Assembly (NCBI RefSeq): GCF_017562075.2
Contig: NC_054085.1
Span: 21,612,808-21,676,807, forward strand
Reading direction: 5' to 3'
DNA length: 64,000 bases
Origin: Anopheles merus
Lineage: Eukaryota > Arthropoda > Insecta > Diptera > Culicidae
A model generated the notes under the pieces. It saw only the letters and a program-made list of their open reading frames with translations. It was not told where the DNA came from and made no database searches. Below, in pieces: positions 1 through 11,085 of this stretch. The translations under genes were made by a program, and so were the position numbers. Numbering within the stretch: the first letter of the stretch is position 1; the number at the start of each line of letters is the position of its first letter.

Positions 1-2913
1 CAATAATGCGTAAAAATTAAAGTAAAGAAGGTTTAGTACGTTGCAGAAGTAGAAAGGGTGTGAGATGTAAGAATTAAAATCGTATTATATAAAATATCCC
101 CAGGAAAAATGCATCAAGATGGTGAAACTCATGAGAGTGCAAAGGAAAAAAGAAAATGAAAAAGGTGTTGTATTAAACTGAACAGTGGAAAGCGAAGTAG
201 AAACAGGAACAGGAAGGAGAACCGTATAAATATATAAATACAGAAAAACAAACAAGCAAGCAAAAAACAAAACATCACTAGAATGCGCAAAGAGGGGATT
301 AGCATGGTAAGGATATAAAACTTGTACATGGGATTAAGTGAAGCATCGTGCATCAAAAATATGAACTATTAGAAGAATCTTTATACCGCGCTGCTTTTTT
401 TTTTTTTTTTGCCCCACTCCTGCTGCTCGCACAGCTTTCGCTGTGAGATGCTTTCGCTGAAAGAAATTCCCGACCCGCGCCAATGCTTTCGACACTCATC
501 GCGCTCCCCGCAATATGTTGAGCAACAAATTCCTGCGAACGCAAGCAATGTTTTCGCTAGAGGGAGGGAAGAAAATGAGTAAAAAAAAGAGGCACCGTTG
601 TATAGGATCAGCGACGGCGAGGGATAGCATTCCTGCCAGATTCGTGGGCATGCCAATGTTGATCGAAAAATAATGTCCCTCGACGGCGACGTGGTGCGGA
701 TGTGGCGTTATCCTGTTCGTTCGACGGCACATGAACGCTTGCTTTGCTTCATGATATCGTTTTCGCCAGCGTTGAGGCCGGGCCTTGCCTTCTCCTTCGC
801 GACGGCGTTGTTTACTGGAAAGAAAGTGGAGGGAAAAATGGAGCGCGCATAGTTTGAATGTTTATTTTAATGCTTAATTTATGCCCGGAATGTTTTTATT
901 TAATTATATTGTTTCGTTGAAAATTGTGTTTAATGAATTTTAGTAAGCAGCTTTTGTTGGCAGTTCATGTTGTCTACCTTATTGCGTCAAATTAGGTAAA
1001 GTTTTTGTTTATTAACTCATCATTAGCAACATTCTTTGTTTGTTTTCTGTTTGTTTTGTTTTTGTTTTCAACAACTTATCTATCAAATGAGCTTTAATTT
1101 GCAGTTTTTAGATCTTTTTACATATCATTTGTTTACTTCGTTTACCATTTATTGTTATTAATGTACGATTTGTATGCTCATACCCAATTTTATTATTTTC
1201 GCTTTTATGTTTTTCATCTTCTCTGTTCCTTTGTCTTTGACTCTGTTTTTCTACTACTCATTTTCTTTTTATCCCTTATCTTTATTATGGACAGCAAAAT
1301 GGAATCGAATATAATATCCGAAAGCATTGCGACTTGCTACCTAACCGTGAGTATTATTTAGCTCATTTTATTACTTCAATTATATTCGGGGTTGTGGTCT
1401 AAAAGTTATAAGATTTGGTAGTGGATTTTGAAAGAAATGACGGAAAATTTTTATTTTTATTTTGCTCTAATTCTCTAACAAATTTCTAAAATTAGTAATA
1501 AATCAATCAATGTTCAAATTTCAGTGCTTGCCGTTAATTTTACTTAATTAATTTTGATTACTGAAATGTCCACATTCCTCCTTTACAGTCTTTTCAAATC
1601 TAAACCATTCACTCTCGAAAGCTAAAAATGGAACAGTTTTGCTGCATGTCAGAATTAAAAACTAAGCGTACAATTACACTCACCATCAAACCCATTACCT
1701 TTCTTCTAAGAAATTCGGTAAATACCTTTGAAAAACGACACCACACCCCAGAACGCTCTTTCCCTAAATTCCCTCTCGAAAAGCTGTGATTTTAACCATC
1801 CCGGTGGGGTACCGTTTTCCAAGACAACGAAAACGTTGTACCGTGCTCCTCACTTTTACAGCTTTTGCTATCACCGCCAGTGTTGTAGTGTAGTGAAAGG
1901 TCATGCGAAATTTGCAATATACCGATCAGTCACACTGTGAAGCGTATAATGCTCTCGCTGCATGTTGCGTACCGGTGGGTTGATTAATGATACACCGCCT
2001 CCTGGTAAAAAGCATCGAATTTCCAATAAAATTAGGAGAGCAGATGTGGCGAGGAGAAATTTTCCTTGACAACCTAGCACAAAAATGCACTGTACGAGGA
2101 CTGCAAAGCTTTGGAGTTTTTTGTTTTTTTTTTGTTTGTTTTTAGCAGATAGGAAAAATTTTCCAATAAAGGTGCAATTTTTAGATAATTTGAAGAATTT
2201 AAGTAAAGTATAGGAAAACTTTAACAATTAGCTATTGAACGTTTTATCTTTTCAAGCACTACCATTTTTCCAAAAAATCATATTAACAAAAATTTTAAAC
2301 TTTTCCAAATTGGTATTACCATCATTGTAGACGCATTGCCTCTAGTGGTTGATGTTCCCATATTAAATTTGTTTAATTTAGATTTAAACCATTGCCACTT
2401 GTATTCTTCTTACTCGATCGTCACCAACTGATGGAAAATTTGGAGGTTGCATTTTTAATACCGACCCAGAAAAAGAATCCACCGAATGTTTCATCAATCT
2501 TAACACCGACTAGTTGCATTGCATACATTTAGGCGCTCGATATTAGGCAACGCTCTGACATTCTTGGAACAAAAGAGGCGAATGAGGCCAATTTAAAATA
2601 GCGAAAGTTCCTAAAATAGACAACGAAAACATTACCCATCAATTACATATAAATTCAATGCATTCAACTCAAACGATGTTGTGGTAGGCCTGAAATACAT
2701 CCAAAGTTTTCAATGGAATGTTTTATTTGACAAATAAATCGTTACATATTCCGGTCCTCCTATTTCCATGCTAAATTTTAATAAAGCACCCTGCCCCCCA
2801 TGCCGATTTGTTTCGCACACAATCATAAAGAACACATGTGCCTGAACATATTCATTCAGTATCGTTAGCAAGGAACTTTTCTTTTCACTCCCTAGAGAAC
2901 ACACACGAACATT

Positions 2914-2918
<5 letters not shown>
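1..2918. other. AT-rich intergenic DNA, no gene seen
   Basis: The stretch is AT-rich with scattered poly-T and poly-A runs. The open frames are short, of random composition, and match no family I recognise. The most GC-rich part, about 420-840, shows no splice-bounded coding frame. I see no RNA gene or mobile-element terminus here. Confidence 0.6.

Positions 2919-2984
<66 letters not shown>
2919..2984. repeat. (GA)n microsatellite
   Basis: A run of GA dinucleotides is briefly interrupted by GAAA units near 2949-2960. It is a simple sequence repeat in intergenic DNA and is likely polymorphic in length. Confidence 0.95.
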
Positions 2985-5437
2985 CACATATGCCGGAGAA
3001 GCTTTTATCGAAATGATAAACGAGAACATTAATACATATTACGCGTTGGCGCTCACGACAACCTCATTAAATAATGAAAAGCAAACATAGGAGGTTTTCA
3101 GGGTACACCTTGCTGTGGGGCAGGGAAAAAGTTATATAAAGAATGGAGTAAAGGAATGGCACACGGCACAATCCACTCGCAATGTTTCGTCCTTTTCCGT
3201 GTTGTCTCGTTTTCTGATCATAAACGCATATGCTGTAACAAATTTGTTTGATTTGTTTTGCATTTGTTATGAATAAACAAGTAAGCTTAATTCAAAGGAA
3301 GTTGATTTGTTTCGCATCCTTTAGGAAATCCTTTATATAATTTCGTTTCATCTCTTCAAACGAAAACAGGACAGGCATGTAATTATCATCGTGCTATGTT
3401 GATAAAGGGCAAACCAAGCTTTGCACACAAAATGCCAGCAATTAGCTATAATTTTAGGAAATTTAGATCCGTCTTGTTCCGAGCTATGATCTTGCCTTTA
3501 TACTTCGTAATAAACTCTTTATTAATCTTAATAAATGTCTAACTATTGCCAAAACGACCTTAAATTTTACTCTATTACCGTCTCAATCATCTTTCTAATT
3601 CGAAACCGGATTGGAGCTACCTTAACGACTTTTCCAATTACTCAACATTCCGCGATGGAGCTTACCACAGTGAAATGAAAAACTTCACCACTCCATCACA
3701 TCGAACAGCTTTCAATGACGCACTCACCCTCCCTTTGGCCTCCAAAGTGGACACGAATGAAATTTCATTTCCATCCAATAGAAATATTTTATCAAACGTA
3801 TTCTCATTGCAAAAAAAATAAAATAAAATCGAAATCCCAAAAACACACCACACATGGCGTTCGCGGTGGTGGTGTATTGCGGGTCACGGATTAGGCGAAT
3901 GTCCTTCAGTCTACGCTTTTTGTTCCTGCATTTGGAAAGGCTCATCCATATGTTATACGAGCAAAAAAAAAACAACATAAAATGCTTTCACCCCCAAAAA
4001 CCAACCACCAAAAAAGGCTAAATTTATATGAACAAACGATTATACCACACACTCCAACACCGCCATCACATCATTTCGCGCCCTGGTGATAGTGAGGCCG
4101 CTCAATGTTTCGTTTAATCCGGTCAAGTTCGGTCAATGGACACACACACACGCTCGTTTGTTTGTGAGGGCAACATAAATCCTTTCACGCTTGCACATGC
4201 CACCGCTGCGCCGTGGCTTGCCGGGGTGATGCGTTTGAATAAAGGCTTCCTAGATACGCCACCAACGGGTCGCCATCGATGAGCATTTCAGGAGCAAAAA
4301 TGGGCGTTCGACTGGAAAGGACTTTAATCACCCCGTTTCCCGGTTGGGTGCATTTTTCCATTTCGCTCCCACTCCCGTTTCATGGGCGCATGCGGGTGGC
4401 AATAGCAAAAAAAGTGTGGCCCATGTTTTCCATTCAAACACAACCAAAATAAAATGCAAAAAATATATTTTTGAAATTGGTGAAAGCCCCGTGATCAGCA
4501 GCACCCATCATCATCATTATCATTCATCCTATCCCGGCGATTCGTGAAACACAGCAGAATGAGAAGAGTAATTAGTGTCCCCGACGCTTACGCGCCTATT
4601 GTAATACTTTGATGGTTTGCGCTCACGCGGGCACCATTCAACCGGTGATTGGGCGTCTGGTGTTTGTTATTTGTTTCGCTTCCATTAAAGAGGCAAATTG
4701 TACCAAATGCATTGAATGTGCGTACATTCTTTCAGCGCTCTTCGTAGGTGGCATATAGTGGGATTGCCTAAAAAAACATATTCAATCAATTTTACTCAAT
4801 CAATAGCTTTTGTTCAGTACTTTCATTTATCAATTTAAGCGTTCAAACGTCCAATTACGACGTATCTATACCGTACAGGAATGTCTATTATTTTTTACAC
4901 TATTTATCATTTTAAAAGACATACACCGTTTACACCGTTTGGCACAATATGGTAAACATCCTTTCTCTACACAATCTTTCACAAGAATTCCGGCCTTCCT
5001 TTTTCTATTCTCTATTAATATTTTTGCTGTATCTATTTGTTTTCCCCACGAAATGGATTTATTGTAATAGACGCATTTTCCGGCAAAATGGAACTGTAAT
5101 TTTAATCACAATCCGGTAAATTCGTTGAACCACTCCCCGGGGCTGTATGGAGTAATGGGTTTACGGAAAATCCATTTCGAGCTAATGCGTGTGAATTGCT
5201 TAGGAGCTTTAAATTTATCGTGTTAAAAGTAAACGGTTCGGTGTATAGTTTGATTGATTCAGCTTATTTAAATGGAGAAAGATTATTTGTGGAGGTTTAA
5301 TATTTTTTCGAAATTTAATGGAAGTTTAATATTTAAATATTATTTTCTTACAAATAGAACAGTAAACAGCTTTGTGTAAGGTGAACAAGTTTTAGTACGA
5401 ATGTTTAGAAAATCCGTGATATGATTACAATAAAATG
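2985..5437. other. AT-rich intergenic DNA, no gene seen
   Basis: No frame here has coding character. The part from about 4080 to 4330 is a little more GC-rich, with short CA runs. Nothing was recognised as an RNA gene or as a mobile-element end. Confidence 0.55.
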
Positions 5438-5480
5438 CTGGGGTCCCCGTGGTACAGTCATCAAGCTCGGGACCTGGCGG
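5438..5480 (+). mobile_element. Possible truncated tRNA-derived SINE head
   Basis: About 40 bp containing GTGGTACAGTCATCAAGCTCG resemble the A-box half of the full SINE at 26829-27030, where the corresponding stretch is TGGTACAGTCGTCAACTCG. No B box or AAG tail follows, so this would be a 3'-truncated or decayed copy. The match is short and could be a different tRNA-like SINE family or chance. Confidence 0.35.
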
Positions 5481-7084
5481 TTGCTATAGAAATTTTAAAT
5501 TCATTTATTTTAACTAAATTAGCTGATTATAATTACAATTCAATTTAAACTAATAAACTAATCTCTGGTGGAATATGTTTCTAAACAGTAAAGATAGGTC
5601 CAACATTTGCACTTGAACAAAAAATTAATTGCAAAAATATTCTTCACTTTAATTCAGTCGACCTTAATTTATTCAAATTTTGTCAAGCAACAGAATCTAG
5701 TCCAAATAAAAGAATCTCATATATCGAGATTTCACTGTATTTATCATTTCAATGAAATATGCGCCCAAATGTATGCAATCTAATGTAGGAGGTTTGTGGA
5801 ACAGCATTAACGGTTTAAATTGAGTTTGAATTAGTTGCTTTCTAACCGTCCTTTCATTTAAAATTGTCTATCCGCCATTAAAAATACGTAAAATTTGTAT
5901 TTTACATTACAACCGAATCGTTTTTCCGAAATCGGTAATTGATCATTTCTCTAATATAAATTATCTAATTACCGCACAGGCACGATGCTGCTCGATCACC
6001 AAAATTTGGATTCCCATTTCACACGCAAACTTCCCCACAAAATATCACAAATCGCATTCAGACGCATCCGCCGAGCGCAAACAACGCCCGACGGTAACCA
6101 TATAACAGGGTAATGCTACTGACAAAATAATCTATTTCGTCATGGCCAACTGCGGCAACTGCGGTCATCAAATCGGCCGTGTCGGCAAATCGGTCAATCT
6201 CTGGTCGACGCACACCGGCGCAAGGGAGTGTGTGTGTAGACACACACACACAACACAATTGTTTGTACCGAACCGGCAGGGGGGTTGGTTGCCCCGGTGA
6301 CTTGTGGCGTGTGCAGCAAAGCGCACAAACAAACATACCGCAGGCTGAGCGATTTTCCCGCCCTAGGTTTGCCGCGCTGGCTGGCCCACGACACCGCATT
6401 TTCCCAACCGCATATATCGCCCGTTTGCCCGTGGCCATGCGCGCGCCATTCGACGGATACTTCGGTCTAAACGGACCGGACCGATATTGGTGTGTGTGGC
6501 ATGGTAATTGGAAAATTATGCAGATTTTCAAAGTGATTTCGCAACATTTCGGGTTTGGGTTCGGGTTTTGTCCTGCAAATCGCGCGAGCGTTGTGCTTTT
6601 GCCGATCGAATCCGGAGGAGACCATGATCGGGCTGAGATGGGGCTGCTCGGAAGGCTCATAAAGGGAATAACGACCGGCGGGTCGGCGACGTGGACATGG
6701 AGTGTTGATTTGGTCGACGATTTGGATAGTTAACGTTCCGTTACACAGTTCGTTGCGAACGATGCCTCAAAATTCAATCGACATACCTTCCGGCAAGCTT
6801 GGGCGGAATGTATGTTGGGAAGATTACTGGCCGTTTGCCGAGATAATCTGGTTGTCCTTAAGATTACACATCCCTACGATTGCGATTAGGAAAGTACTAG
6901 AAAAAAAAATATAGAAAAAAAAAATATTTTTTCCTTTAAATTATTTTACGTAAGGCATCCTACTAGTCTTGTCTTCAATCGAAGGTGATAAAAAATGTTT
7001 TTTTTAATCCTCTTTATCATCTTATTTAGTAAATTAACCACTGTCGGATTCAGGTCTGCCTGTAACCCTTAATGCGCTTGACTA
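5481..7084. other. Intergenic DNA with a GC-rich island (about 6058-6733)
   Basis: Most of this stretch is AT-rich, but about 6058-6733 is clearly richer in G+C and CpG. It carries two long overlapping open frames on opposite strands (200 codons on -, 184 on +). Neither translation has a recognisable domain or a plausible splice structure, and antiparallel long frames are expected in GC-rich DNA. The island could be a regulatory element or the remnant of an exon; I cannot tell which. Confidence 0.45.
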
Positions 7085-7091
7085 TTAGTGA

Positions 7092-7328
7092 TTGAATGAT
7101 AGCCCTAAGGACCAGATATATGAAAAAGTTGCAGCAACAAAACTTGTTAGAATGATTATGACCAACGTCACATGCCAGGTGAGGGTGGATGGAAAACTCT
7201 CAGGACCTTTTGCTACCACCAAAGGTCTGCGCCTGGGGAACGGGCTTGCCTTTCTCCTATTCAACTTGGCTCTAGAGAGGACCATCCGTGTCTCGAGGGT
7301 CAAGACTACGGGACCCATCTTCAAATAG
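7092..7328 (+). pseudogene. Reverse-transcriptase fragment of non-LTR element
   Basis: The open frame of 78 codons reads as the RT palm approach, with the segment VTCQVRVDGKLSGPFATTKG followed by a variant of the QGD..S.LLFN motif. The usual Q-G-D is L-G-N here. A stop codon follows, and the catalytic YADD region resumes in another frame near 7337 as A-D-A-D-V, so the aspartate pair is lost. It is a relic, not a host gene. Confidence 0.75.
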
Positions 7329-7397
7329 ATCAAATAAGATCCTGGCAGACGCTGATGTTATCGACATCATTGGTCTGCGGCTCTCCTATAACCGCGA

Positions 7398-7738
7398 GGC
7401 TACACGAGGTGAAATATGCAGCGAAATGAACTATTTGACAGGTGAAATATCTGCCAAATAACGCATCACAGCAACCCAGCTGATGTGCAATGTAAACAAA
7501 TAACGTGTACAAAATCGCAACTAAATCCATTAAAAAACTTCGATATCAAGTATTTCGTTAATTTTCAGCTAATAGTTCTTCATTTCTTCCCATTTGTAAA
7601 TGTTCCGCTTAAGAAGATATTCCTTTTAAGTGATTTTCGAAGGCGGATGTTGTATTTCCCTTAACACTTTAGCTTTATCTGTCAAATATTTCACCTATCA
7701 AATAATTCATTTCGCTGTATATTTCACCTCGTGTAGCC
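7398..7738. mobile_element. MITE-like insertion with about 57-bp terminal inverted repeats
   Basis: The left end (7398-7454) starts GGCTACACGAGGTGAAATAT. The right end (about 7682-7738) is its reverse complement with only a handful of mismatches over about 57 bp. The 341-bp element has no ORF and interrupts the retrotransposon reverse transcriptase between its SY and TKGSR-encoding parts, so it inserted later. CCGCG occurs at 7392-7396 and again at 7737-7741 and may be part of a target duplication, but the exact boundaries are ambiguous by 1-3 bp. The transposase superfamily is not determinable from this copy. Confidence 0.8.
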
Positions 7739-8365
7739 GCGCGGTAAGCCAGAAGTCTACCAAGGGATCGAGGGGGAGTCAGAAAACCTCGGTGTTGCAC
7801 ACTGCAACAGAATTCTTTCTTTCAGCCGAAGTAAATGGTTCGTCGCTTGTCTCGAACTTAGGAGAAATGATGAACTTTGTTCTCTCCTGCAGCTTCGATC
7901 GTAAGCGTTCGGGACTACTCGGCCCGATCAGTGTTGAACGTTGACCACACTAAACGAGGGGCCGTGTCGCCCTCTATCGATAATTACTGGGAACAACACC
8001 TTGCGAGCCAATTGGTCGTTAATAATAATTAACACTCGGATTGCAGATAAACGAGGCAAAGACCACACATCAGCGACATGGTGGCAACATCGTCGACTCT
8101 TCCAACAACAAATCCAAACTTACGTAGGCGTGACATATAGATAGGTGAACGCACTTTTGAAGTCGTCCCAGAATTCACTTATCTTGGGTCAGCAACGACA
8201 ATAGCAAAAAAGCAGAGTTGCGCGCAAGGAAGCTGTCCAAATCTGACGAAACCCTCTTAGCCGCGTTCCGTTATAATGACGAACTATTCGTGATGTACGT
8301 CGACCTCACTGTCGTGCAGCGTATCAAGCTCGTCAGACTCACGGTGTGCTGGCCATGTTGTACGC

Positions 8366-8569
8366 ATGGAAACGGACGACCCAGCCCGTAAAGTCTTTTT
8401 AGGCCATCCACAAGGACAGAGGAGGCGTGGTAGGCCCAAATTGAGGTGGCAAGATGGTGTGGAAACGTCCGCCATCAAGGCCGGGATAACGGACTGGCAG
8501 ACAAAGGCGCGAGACCGCGAGCGGTTACGGACACTCCTGAGGCAGGCCAAGACCGCAAAGCGGTTGTAG
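8366..8569 (+). pseudogene. C-terminal domain of non-LTR retrotransposon ORF2
   Basis: The 67-codon frame, ending in a stop at 8567-8569, carries the tail typical of this mosquito LINE family: METDDPARKVFLG, GQRRRGRPKLRWQDGV, then TDWQTKARDRERLRTLLRQA. The upstream RIKLVRL segment lies in another frame, so a frameshift separates it from the rest of ORF2. The 3' end of the whole element follows within about 20 bp. Confidence 0.75.
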
Positions 8570-8587
8570 CGCCGGATAAGTAAGTAG

Positions 8588-9212
8588 TTTTTAAGTTGAA
8601 CGCTCGATAGTTGGCTGAAAATTCAATTAAAAAGCATTCGTTGGTATAAAAAAAACTGATTTTAGCAATTTGAATTTGTATTTTGTTGTTCTGTTTGGTT
8701 GTGCCAACTAAAAAGCACATATTCAACAGTTAGTAGGGAATCAAAGTTCAACCAGTGAGTTGGGACTGCAGTAAGGAACTGCTAAAATTGCCGGTCATAA
8801 TTATAAATCGATAATATTTCCAAAAACAAACACAAAACGCAATATCAAAAAACATGCTTTCAAAAAAAAAAAAGACAAAAATACGAATATTGAAAAAACA
8901 ATTTGCATACAACACCACACGGTCGCTATCGCGCCAACGGTCTTTTCAAGCGCAAAGCCTTACAACAGTCAATTCCGCTTTGACAGCTTGTACGGTTCCG
9001 CAAACGTCACACGCGCACCGCATGCGGTGAAACGTCAAGAAGTCCATTGTTTACCGCTGTCCATAATAAACGTGCTCGCGCCGCGATACCGCTTCGGGCC
9101 GTGAAATTCGTTGATTTCTGTGTTAAAAAGTACCATTTTCCGTGGTACAAACGTTTTGCCGGGGTTGAAGAAACGCTTTTGAAGTAGAAATTATCACAAT
9201 AACAACAGAACA
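8588..9212 (+). other. Upstream region of the EBP2 gene
   Basis: The first 300 bp are AT-rich with A runs. From about 8925 to 9100 the base composition rises (GCGCGCC-like, CACGCGCACCGCATGCGG), as expected for a housekeeping-gene promoter close to the EBP2 start codon at 9213. No TATA box is evident at a convincing distance. The transcription start cannot be fixed from sequence alone. Confidence 0.4.
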
Positions 9213-10533
9213 ATGCTGCTCGCCGAACCGCAGCAACCGGTCGAAGTGAGTGGATGCGGATGCAGCACCGGGTCAGGGGACGCGTGGCCGTGTGGTGGTG
9301 TTAATTAATGTGCATTTCTTTCTTTTCCGTTTGTTTCGTTCTTTACCCGGTGGTCAGGATATGGATGCGTCGACGGAAGGTGTTTCGGAGTCGTTCAAGG
9401 CCGAGTTTGCCGACAGTACGGACAGTGAGGAAAGCTTCACCGACGAATATGATTCCGATGAGGAGGTAAGGGAAGCTGTTTCGGTGTACCCGTGCGGTGA
9501 AGGAGCACAGAGTGGTTTTATTTTGATTTTCTTGTATTTTTTATGTTCCCATTTTCTGTGTGTGCGGGTTTATTGTGCTGTGTCGTTCCCCCCGCGTTAG
9601 CTACGGCAAGCCTTCCTTCGCAACGAGCTGAAGCCGGGCTTGAACGTGATCCTGAAGGAAGAGCGGCAGCCGATCAACGATACGATCAAGCTAAAGGCCG
9701 CCCTCGAAACCTGCACACTCAAAGCGCCCTGGCTCGAGCGGATGGATCTGGTGAACGATCTGGCCCCGCTCACGCCCGAGCTGGCGATCCAGATCGAGAA
9801 GCACGAGCAGAAGCGGGAAAACCTGTTCAAGGGCAACCGGAAGATACCGTACGTGAAGCCGGAGGCGGACACGGTGCTGAACGACTTCAAGCGCGAGATC
9901 CTGTTCCACCGGCAGGCGCAGGCGGCCACGCTCGAGGGCATCGGGCGGCTGCACGAGCTCGGCATCGCGACCAAGCGCCCGGACGACTACTTCGCCGAGA
10001 TGGCCAAGACGGACGAGCACATGCAGCGCATCCGGAAGGTGCTGCTGGACAAGCAGGAGGGTATCGCGAAGTCGGAGCGCATCCGGCAGCTGCGCGAGCA
10101 GCGCCGCATCGGCAAGCTGATACAGCGCGAGGCGACGGAGAAGCGGGACGAGGAGCGGCGCAAGATGCTCGGCGACATCAAGAAGTTCCGCAAGGGCAAG
10201 CTATCGAACCTGGACTTCCTGGACGATGACGACGGGCCGCGCGGTGAGTTCCGCAAATCGGGCAAGGGACCGGGCAAGGGTGGTAAGGGAGGGAAGGGAG
10301 GTAAGGGGGGTGCGAGCGCGAAGCGGAAGGCGCGCGATGCCAAGTTTGGCTTCGGTGGCAAGAAGAAGGGCAAGAAGCAAAACACGAAGGAATCGTGCAT
10401 GAACGATGGGCCACGGCGCCGGGGCGGTCCGGGCGGTGCGAAGGGTGGTGGTGGTGGTGGGGCGAAAACTCGACCAGGGAAGGCGCGCCGGGCACAGATG
10501 AAGAGCAAGGGGGGCGGTGGACGTAAGAAGTAA
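9213..10533 (+). CDS. EBP2: rRNA-processing protein EBP2 (EBNA1BP2 homologue)
   Basis: EBP2 is a nucleolar assembly factor needed for maturation of 27S pre-rRNA and the 60S ribosomal subunit. The coding sequence joins 9213-9245, 9358-9465 and 9601-10533, giving 357 aa. Both introns (112 and 135 bp) are phase 0, with GTGAGT/CAG and GTAAGG/TAG borders. The start MLLAEPQQPVE is chosen because it is the only ATG that splices in frame to the acidic exon 2. Residues 12-47 are acidic and Ser-rich. Then come the family signatures LRQAF...LKPGLNV (48 on), FKREILFHRQAQAA, KRPDDYFAEMAK (about 172-183), a charged helical stretch, SNLDFL, and FGFGGKKKGKK (about 296-306). The family ordering matches human EBNA1BP2. 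A Gly/Lys run (about 268-283) and a Gly/Arg-rich tail (about 320-357) are longer than in the human protein. Third positions are strongly G/C, unlike the flanks. Confidence 0.95.
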
Positions 10534-10637
10534 GCAAAATAAGAAGAAGAAGAAGCAGTGTATTGATAAAAAGTGTACATTTAAGCGTAATTCCATAAGC
10601 CGGTCGTTCTCTGTTTTGCTCCGTTTTCATGTCAAAA

Positions 10638-10643
10638 AATAAA
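10638..10643 (+). terminator. Poly(A) signal AATAAA of the EBP2 gene
   Basis: A canonical AATAAA lies 105 bp past the EBP2 stop codon on the same strand and is the first such hexamer after the stop. A short 3' UTR fits this gene class. The cleavage site itself is not visible. Confidence 0.6.
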
Positions 10644-10822
10644 AGAAAATGCAAGGCGAAGAAACTTGCAGAGATTGAAAGCTTGGAAGACTTTTTAAAC
10701 GTAATAGATTTTTTTATAAATATTAGTTGTATTTGTACCAACAGTTTTAAGCCAATTTTACTACATTTTTAAGCTGTAGTTCCCGTTTTTTCATCTTATT
10801 CTTAATTCTTCCATTTTTCTTT

Positions 10823-11085
10823 TGATTTGCTGCACAGAGTTTTCCATGAGTTCTCATAGCTATGGGACACTTTATGAACACTTTCTTCCCTGAAATGAAC
10901 CTAATGTAATGGGAATTTGGCTCGCTAGCACCCTTGTTGGACAAATCCAATAGGAATTTCCAAGGAGTCTGTCCGAAAAGTCATATAGTCCAATTTCCAA
11001 CACGTGAAGTTCACTTCCAATAGGAAAAAGTCAAAGTAGTGTCCCGCAACTATGAAAACCCCTGGAAAACCCTGTAACATGATTT
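10823..11085. mobile_element. Foldback/MITE-like element with about 85-90-bp degenerate inverted arms
   Basis: The left arm (about 10832-10920) reads CAGAGTTTTCCATGAG, then CATAGCTATGGGACAC, then TTCTTCC and GGGAATTTGG. The reverse complement of the right arm (about 10989-11078) reads ACAGGGTTTTCCAGGGG, CATAGTTGCGGGACAC, TTTTTCC and GGAAATTGG in the same order. The spacer is about 70 bp. TGATTT occurs just outside both arms (10823-10828 and 11080-11085) and may be the target duplication. There is no ORF. It lies about 180 bp past the EBP2 poly(A) signal. Confidence 0.6.

Larger units (their letters stand above)
7085..8587 (+). mobile_element. Decayed non-LTR retrotransposon, ORF2 remnant
   Basis: Fragments in several frames spell a 5'-truncated ORF2 of a mosquito non-LTR (LINE) element. 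A reverse-transcriptase block at 7092-7328 includes a GLRxGxGLAxLLFNLALE motif. At 7337-7395 the catalytic region follows after a frameshift. About 8040-8200 resembles the INEAKTK...YLGS stretch, broken by frameshifts. At 8366-8569 is the Arg-rich C-terminal tail with GQRRRGRPKLRW. The element ends in TAAG-like repeats at about 8577-8587, as RTE-type elements often do. Relative to the intact family, as I remember it, the part between ELRARKL and SKSDETLLAAF is missing. A MITE-like insertion splits the RT region. The clade (RTE-like versus another) is inferred. The copy is not functional. Confidence 0.8.

Noticed and set aside
6058..6733. 200-codon (-) and 184-codon (+) frames as genes
   Set aside because: They overlap antiparallel in a GC-rich island, and neither has a domain, conserved motif or splice signals consistent with a gene.
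9543..10741. Frames of 109-228 codons overlapping EBP2
   Set aside because: Out-of-frame or antisense shadows of EBP2 exon 3, which has clear family motifs in its own frame.
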